This document shows positions 47,301 to 56,300 of a stretch of DNA of 64,000 nt, one piece after another. Under the pieces are notes generated by a model that saw nothing but the letters and a program-made list of their open reading frames with translations, was not told where the DNA came from and searched no databases. Each line of letters opens with the position of its first letter. Position 1 is the stretch's first letter. The stretch is from Azorinus chamasolen (Eukaryota > Mollusca > Bivalvia > Cardiida > Solecurtidae): contig OY755242.1 in assembly GCA_963576725.1 (NCBI GenBank), positions 26,471,858 to 26,535,857 of the forward strand. Direction: 5' to 3'. Position numbers and translations under genes: made by a program.

Positions 47301-50300
47301 GGGGATGTTGCTGTCACGAATAGCCATGATCTATATAGAAGATTCAAAAAGATATATCACTGTTATCTACCAAAGTCAAAGCAAATGTATACCTCCTTAA
47401 AGGTTAGACCATCACAGGATGTAAAACAACAAAGAAAAAAACGTTTCCATTTGATGATGCAAGACACGTTTATCAGACAGCTCAGGTAGGAGCTGTCTGA
47501 TTATTGTCTGTTTTAACCCTTCGCTTGCTATTCACATAAATATACCTACCTGTAAATAGTGAAGACCCAGAAGAGACAGCTCCTGCAGGAGCTGTCTCAT
47601 CATGGTCTGCACTATTTACAAGTTGATTGTGCAACCAGTGCACTCCACAGCAGTGATTGCACAGCGCAATACTTGTACACAGTAAAGATATATGTAATTA
47701 TACTACAGGGCATGGGTAAAGAAGGAGAAATGTATTTTAAAATTTAGCAAGCGAAGGGTTAATATCCCTGCTGTAACAAGGGGAATATAGTTATGGCTTT
47801 GTCCATGCCTCTGTGTATTTCAGCATGGTTTGTAGTTTTCCATGAAACTTTGTGTGAATGTTTTATATCATAAGGAAATGCAGCCCTGTGAATATCACGC
47901 ATATTGACCTTGAAAACCAGAGTTAATGCTACCAGGATGTACAGTAAAAATTCGATTATTTGAACACAAAGCAAATGTATACCTCCTTAAAGGTTAGACT
48001 ATCACAGGATGTAAAACAACAAAGAAAAAAACGTTTCCATTTGATGATGCAAGACACGTTTATCAGACAGCTCAGGTAGGAGCTGTCTGATTATTGTCTG
48101 TTTTAACCCTTCGCTTGCTATTCACATAAATATACCTACCTGTAAATAGTGAAGACCCAGAAGAGACAGCTCCTGCAGGAGCTGTCTCATCATGGTCTGC
48201 ACTATTTACAAGTTGATTGTGCAACCAGTGCACTCCACAGCAGTGATTGCACAGCGCAATACTTGTACACAGTAAAGATATATGTAATTATACTACAGGG
48301 CATGGGTAAAGAAGGAGAAATGTATTTTAAAATTTAGCAAGCGAAGGGTTAATATCCCTGCTGTAACAAGGGGAATATAGTTATGGCTTTGTCCATGCCT
48401 CTGTGTATTTCAGCATGGTTTGTAGTTTTCCATGAAACTTTGTGTGAATGTTTTATATCATAAGGAAATGCAGCCCTGTGAATATCACGCATATTGACCT
48501 TGAAAACCAGAGTTAATGCTACCAGGATGTACAGTAAAAATTCGATTATTTGAACACAAAAATCAAGTACCGGTGTAACAGGCCTATCTTTCCCCCTGGC
48601 CTTTTTTTTCCCCGGGGAAAAACTGGCCAGGGGGAAAGATAGGACTGTTACACCGGTATTCTTAGTCTTGAAGACAGGCGGTAGCTTACTGCAAGTAAAG
48701 GTGAAAGTCGTGCAGAAAGCTGCTGTAGGATATTTCTCCATGACTTTCACCCTGCATTCAGCAGCTGCCTGTCTAAAAATGTATAAATCTTCATGTATAG
48801 AATTGGTGAAGTACATGTATTGAGTTTTTCCTGTGCCTTTTACCACCTGCTTTTAATACAGAATTTCGACCTACTTTTGGTGGTTGCTTTAGAGAGGTTT
48901 CAATGTACATATTTCTAATATTGCTGTCAAAGTATTCCAACACTATCAACATTTCTATGTTCTCGTATGTACAGTTTTGTTTAATTATCCAGCAAGAAAT
49001 AATATTGATATCATGAATATTGATTAGCTTACATTTTAATTGTTCATGAACACAGTATATTTTGGCCATGGTAGAACTGTTACTGTAAAACCATGATACA
49101 TGTATCTATATAATTCCATAAAGCAAACAGAGCAAACCCTGATCAGATGGATCCTACAGGTACTATCTTGTGTGGGTTTACTCTGTACGGGAGGCGTTAA
49201 AAGGCGGTTTTATCTGAAAAAGTGTTAGCCCTCATTTGAGTACTAGATTATTTGTCAGACCAAATTAAACATAGAACAGGGAAAGGGTTAAGGCATTCTC
49301 TGTTTTAATCCTTTCCCTGTTCTATGTTTATTCCAATTTTCAATACCCACTGAATAGTCATGGTCAAAATAGTTCTAATCAAATACAGAAGCTGTAACAT
49401 TGCAGCCATTTTAGAAACTAAAGAAGCGGATTTTTCATATTCCGATTGCAAACAGAGCAGACCCTGATCAGATGGCTCCTATAGGAGCCGTCTGATCTGG
49501 GTCTACTCTGTTTGCAAATGCGTGAAAACACGTTTATATGAGGGAAAGGGTTAACACTCTAAGCAATTGTTGTCTTCTTGTCCTCACATATCTTGCCTGA
49601 AACATGATGAAAATGACAAACCGATCCAAATTGTCTGTAGAGGTCAACATGAATACACCAGTAAATTGCTTGAGGCTAGGATTTTAACTCTTTCCTTCAT
49701 ATAACCACCTTTTTACGCCTTTGCAAATTAAGTAAACCCAGATCAGATTGCTCCTGGAGGAGAGTATGGTCTGCTCTCTTTGCTTCTGAAATTATAATAG
49801 ATCTGCCTCTACAGTTTCTACCAATATGAAAAAACTCATTTCAATTTGCGATTATAAAAATTCTGCTAATAAATATTCAATATATTTTACATTAGTATTA
49901 AACAGTATTCTTGCATGCTGTGTATAGTTATTGTCTACATGAATTGCGAGCTGCTACAGTTTTCAAAGTTAAGTTTTCCATTTGTTTTTTGTAGTCAGTA
50001 AAGTCAGAGAGTCGAGCTGTTTGGATTTACATTTGGTTCAAACTGCGTTGGTCTTTACAATTTTTTTACTAGCACACAGCATGATAAAACCATCTTAACC
50101 CATTCCCTCATAGGCTATTTTTAGATTAACTAGAACAATTATTTTTTTTAGAATATTGTAATTTGAAACCATTGTGATAAATAGAGCATTTGCTCCTATA
50201 GGAGCAAATGCTCTATTTATCATAATGGTTTCAACAAGTGAATTTTGCAGAGGCGTCAATATGAGGGAAAGAATTAACTATACCGTTTACATGTACATTT

Positions 50301-53300
50301 ATGGCCAGTATATTTTTTCTTTTATTCAGTATATTGAGGGAATTATTGAGAACTGTCTACAACAAGCCAACAGAGATGGGTACAGGTCCCTAGTAATTCC
50401 AGCCCCAGTGATAAAAAATTGTCCCCATAATGAGTGTGCCCGCGTAATATGCCATAGCATCCGAAACTATGAGGAAGAAATGATGGACACCAACATCTAC
50501 AAAATCACTATATTTATAGAGAAAACTATGGAATGGGAAGAGATCAAAGAAGTGAGTATGGTTTTTTTTCCCTTTCCCTAATGGACATTTATGGGTGAAT
50601 TGATCAATTGATGAATATTCTTTAACCAATTCCCTCATATTGATGACTTTTGACGACTGTAAAAGTCACTTTGTGAAACCATTGTGATAAATAGACTATT
50701 TATGACAATGGTTTCAAGCTAAAAAATTCTAAAATTTTCCTTTTCTCTAGTTAATGCTCCTTTTCGGTAGCATTTGCTCCTATAGGTAAATATGTTACAA
50801 TATTGGAACATTGTAACCATTTTATAAAGTAAAGAAACAGATCTTTTAAATTTCATTAGCAAACAGAGTAGACCCTGATCAGACGGCTCCTATAGGAGCC
50901 GTCTGATCTGGGTCTACTCTGTTTGCATATACAATGTATGTGAAAACACGTTTACAAGAGAGAAAGGGTTAAAATAGAGGCCAGAATCAAAGGTCATAGC
51001 ATGTCTGTTAACAGGCTTCATGTTAGTAGGTAATTCAGAATTACCTATGTTAACCTAAGTGACTCTCATCCAAATTATTTGAAACTCTGTATATTTGAAG
51101 AGAAATGGATCAAAAAGTAAATTTGGATATGAAAATGGATGACCATTTTGACAACATTTACTTTGTATGCAATGAGTTCATGATAAAAGTTATAGAGTTG
51201 CATGAATGTTCATTACATATTGTTTTTATGAAACTAGTTTACTGTAATAATATGACACAAGCTTCAGCGAGTGAAATATTCATTATAGTTAACGAGTTTC
51301 ATGAAAACAATTTGTAATGAACATGAATGTAAAATTCTTTTTATCACATAACCCATAAAAAGTGCCATAGAAAGTGAAACAGACAATATCTGATGGCTGC
51401 TTCGGCCATTGTTTACAGCTTGGTACACTTTGTGTACACTTGTTCGTACAGATGTAAAAAGGCTTCTCCATCAGGGGAAGGGTTAATTCTTTACTCCATT
51501 ATTACGCCTTTCTATACCCTTGCAAACAGAGTAGACCCATATCAGATGGCTCCTGTAAGAGCTGTCTGATCAGGGTCTGCTCTGTTTGCTAATGAAGCTA
51601 TAAAAGATATGATTCTACAGTTTCTTCCTTGACTAAAATATCCTGTGTCCATGTGGTATGATAACATATTAATCTTACATGAATATTTATGGAGGAAAAG
51701 GTTAAGCTAAAGGTTTAATCATTTGCTTGATAGAAAGGCCTTGAGACTCCTTTGCAAACAGAGTAGCGCCAGATCCTGTGTGAACTGCTAATCAGGATTT
51801 GCACTGTTTGTTTATATGTTACTATTTCTCTGCTCTTTCCATGGCAAAAAAAAACCTCTTCTTATTTTAAATTTTGAACACTAGAAAGAAATAATATTAA
51901 TAAATGGTATAGTCAAGCATGGGTCACCAGGCGAATGGTGAACTATCAATTACAGATAAACATCACATAATAGGTTTGACTCTTATATATTTGATTTTCT
52001 ATCCATCTTGAATGTTGATTACAGCAATCTTACATTTCAGAGCTACCTTAATGCTATTGACAAAACTGTTCAGATGAAAGGTAAGTGTAGTTAGAACTGA
52101 TTGATCTGCATACAGATGTATAATTGTATGATCTGCCTACAGATGTATAATTGTTTCAACTCATTGTATACTTAGTGGTAAATGTATGATATTCTCAAAG
52201 TTCAAAATAAGGGACACATTTTTCAGTCTACCCACTTTATATATAATTTCTCCACCAAACCATAATATCTTGTGACCACTCAATCAAGCCTATGCAAGTT
52301 GATTCTAATGAGTTTTTATGGGGTCATTTGAAATAACGGGAAATATTATGGAATAGCGCTGTCTTTCTGTCTGTCTGTAACATCTCTAACTCAAGTTCTG
52401 CTTGGTGGATCCTTCTTAAATTTCACCACAATATCAATCTGGACATACTGCAGTAGTGTGGGTGTGTCCTGGTACATATATCCCGGGTCAAGGTCACACA
52501 ATTGGATTTAGAAATTTGCGTTAAGCAAATATGTTAATGTCTGTCTGTCTGTCTGTAACATCTTAAACTCAAGTTCTGCTTTGTGAATCCTTCTCAAATT
52601 TCACCACAATGTTTATCTGGACATGCTACAGTTGCATGGGTGTGTCCCGGTATGTATATCCAAGGTCAATGTTGCACAATTGGACTTAGAATTCGTGTTT
52701 AGCTTTTGCGTTAACCTCAATTTATGTTGAACAAATTCACTTATTTACATAACCCTTTAAGATATAGCTTTAAAACTTGGAACACTTGTTAACCATCACA
52801 AGCTTCATCTGTAGGCACGCGTAAATAACTCTGACAAGCATTTTGACAGAATTATGGCCCTTTTTAATTTAGAATTTTTGGTTAAGGTTTTTGTTAAAGT
52901 TCAGTTATTTATATAACCCTTTGAGATAAAGCCTTGAAACTTAGAACACTGGTCTACCATCACAAGCTTCATCTGTTTGAAAAAAGGGACAGATTATGGA
53001 ATGGAGCTGTCTGTCTGTCTGTCTGTAACATCTCTAACTCAAAATCTGCTTGTCCTGGTAGGTACATCCAAGGTCAAGGTCGCTCAATTGGACTTAGAAT
53101 TTGCATTTAGCATTTGTGTTTAGCAAATATGTTGGAGCTCAATTATGTTGAACAGGGTCTCGACGGGCGTATATTGTGCCCACTGGCACTCTTGTTGCAA
53201 GATAGGTTTTGGCAGAGAAATGTAGAAGTATGTTTTGGAAATTCCCTATGCCTTTTGTGTAGAGGTCTGTATTCTCTTCAATTATGTGAAGCTTTGGATA

Positions 53301-56300
53301 TGTAGAGTATATTGGCATGTCATCATAATGGAAATATTTTTATAATCAGATAATGTAACCAGTTTATAACACTTTACTCCTTGAATATTCATGATTTAGG
53401 CTCAACCCTCTTTGCATATTTATAAAACAGTATTTTGGTTTGTATAAATTGGAAATTATTTCTGTGTAAAGTAAGATAAACTCAGGTCTAATAGGTCCTG
53501 AGTGAAAACAGTACAAAACCTGATCAGATGGCTTCTATAGTGACTGACTAGGTCTACACTGTTTGCAAAAAGGAGTCAAATGAATGTTGCTATGGAGTAA
53601 AGCTTTACAAATGTGTAAGAATAAATGAATATGTATTTTGCAAATCACACATGAATTAATGAGTCTGCAAGGATTGGTCAAGAATGACAATCTGCTTTGA
53701 CAGGGGAAAAAGTTAAAGTATTTGACACCTTCACTCTTTGTACATTTTGCAGACAGCTTGCCACTCTTATTATACTTTAACGCATTCCCTCATAGGCTAT
53801 TTTTAGATCCAACCACTTTGAATAAATCTACCCAAAAGGAGCATTAACTAGAGAAAATGATTTTTTTTAGAATTTTGCAGTTTGAAACCATTGTGATAAA
53901 TAGAGGGTGACTTTTACAGAGACGTAGAAAGGTGTATTTAAGGAGGGAAGAGTTAAAGAAAAATGGAGAAAAAGATAACTGATAATTCCAGCAAACACAT
54001 TTTTTACATTTACCATTTCTTTTGTGTTTGTGCACATTAAATCAACAGGGACTTGTATGCTTGTGGACATATGAATTGTTTGTCTAAACCGTTTACCTGA
54101 TGGAAGCACATTTTGGTGCCTTATTCCAACATTGTGGACCCAAATCAGATGTAGGAGCTGTCTGATCAGGCGTACTCTTTTTTTTTTAGCTCACCAGAGC
54201 GCAAATTGCTCAGGGTGAGCTTTTGTGATCGCCAGATGTCTGTCGGTGTGCGTCGTCTGTTGTCAACAATTTGAACCTTTAAACATCTCCTCTGAATCTA
54301 CAGGGTTCTCAGCTTTCATCTTTGGCACATAGCATCTTTTTTAAGTCCTCTACAGAAGTTATATAAATTATGCCCCTGAGGTCAAAATTGGCCCCGCCCC
54401 AGTGGTGCCTTGTTTTCAATAGAAACATATAGTAAAACTTTGAAAATCTTCTCCTCTGAAGCTAGAAGGTTCTCAGCTTTCATATTTAGCGCATAGCATC
54501 ATGTTCAGGTCCTCTACAAAAGAAAGAAAAGAAAGAATAATGTCATGAATAATTGTTAGTTGGATTTGTACAATGTCATATAAATACAAGCAGTTTTGTG
54601 GTCATGGCAGAAACTGTAGAATCAGATCTTTTGTCTTAGCCAGTTATTTCCCTTATACTTCTACCTTCTAAAATTAAATTCATTGAATATTCATAAAGGC
54701 TCAATTTATGCATAAGTGGTCATCAGGGAAAGGGTTAAAGGTCCAGAATTAAGACTTGTGTGGAATCTCCACTATAGAGAGGTTGTACTGTGTGTTTGTT
54801 TCAGATCAAAAGTGTCAGCAAACCTCTAAAGAACCTGTCCTAAGCAGCCATTCATTTATTGAACACAGCAGTATTAAAAACCAGGTGGTTGCCTAATTCA
54901 GGACAAAAGCTATACAGAAAGCTCTTATAGGACATATTAGACATTTTTGATGACCGCTTAAGACAGGTTCTACTGCATGTCTATATATTTGTTTCAGATC
55001 AAAAGCGACAGCAAAGCTCTAAAGATTACCTGTACAAGTCTCTGGAATCTGCCCTAAAAGGGGCCTTAGAGAGGACAGATAAAGGGCCAGATAGGGGCAC
55101 CCTGGACTGGTATAAATTCATGTACAAGAAGGAACCTCGAACTCCTACCTACTGGAGCCATTTCACCAGTAATAAGACTGTGAAAGAGTGGCACATGGGT
55201 TTTGATGATGTTAGAATCAGTATTGTACCTGTTGACAGACAGCATTTTATACTGATTGAAAAATTGGTACAGGACACGTGGCAGAGTCAACATGTAGGTC
55301 AAGGTCGTGATAGTGCTGGTCTTGGTGACCTTAACTACACCAGGATCAAGGTAAAAAAGATAGAGAGGATTGAAAATACAATATTGTTTGAAAAATATTT
55401 TCAAACAAGACAGGAATTATTTCGAAAAGTCATAAGACGTGGACAGTTTCATCAGCTGAAGGATATCCAGGATGCAAAAGGGCCAATTTTAACAACACAG
55501 TCTATTGGTGTTGACTGTGTTTTAGCAGATGATATTTATCAAGAAATAAATGAGCATTATATGTTTCATGGTACCCAGGATGCCATGGTTGGCGTGATAG
55601 CAGAACAAGGCCTAGATTCGAGACTAGCTGGGTACAGCTCTATGTTTGGACAAGGTGTTTATGCAGCAGAGAGTTCAACAAAGGCAGATCAATATGCAGG
55701 TATAACCCTCATTTGAGTACTAGATTATTTGTCAGACCAAATTGAACATAGAACAGGTAAAAGGGTTAACGCATTCCCTGTTTTAACCCTTTCCCTGCTC
55801 TATGTTTATTCCAAATTTTAATATCTACTGAATATTCATGGTCAAATAGTTATAATGAAATAATACAAGGTGGACTATTATAGCTATTTTAGAATGTAAA
55901 GAAGCAGATCTTCCAATTTCCACTATCAAACAGAGCAGACCCTGATCAGACTGCTCCTATAGGAGCCGTCTGATCTGGGTCTACTCTGTTTGCAAATGCG
56001 GAAAACCCTTTTATATGAAGGAAAGGGCTATATATAGTCCAAAGAGTACCTACTGAATATTCATAGACAAAGTAGTTATAATGAAGTATGGAAGGTGGAA
56101 CAGTGTTGCTATTTTAGAAAGTATAGAAACAGATCTATCAAATTCCATTAGCAAACAAAGCAGACCCAGATCAGATGGCTTCTAAAGGAGCCATCTGATC
56201 TGGGTCTACTCTGTTTGCCAGTGCATGAAAACACATTTATATGAGGGAAATTGTTAATGGCCCATCTGAATACAAGCTGTTGGCAAATAGAAATCAGGCG

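Noticed and set aside
48349..48846. 165-codon - strand frame
   Set aside because: It crosses the 590-bp duplication, the 91-bp palindrome and a family C element, so it is assembled from repeats.
50174..50329. N-terminal extension of exon 8 upstream of the acceptor
   Set aside because: It lies in a family B element; the macrodomain similarity begins precisely after the TTTTATTCAG acceptor.
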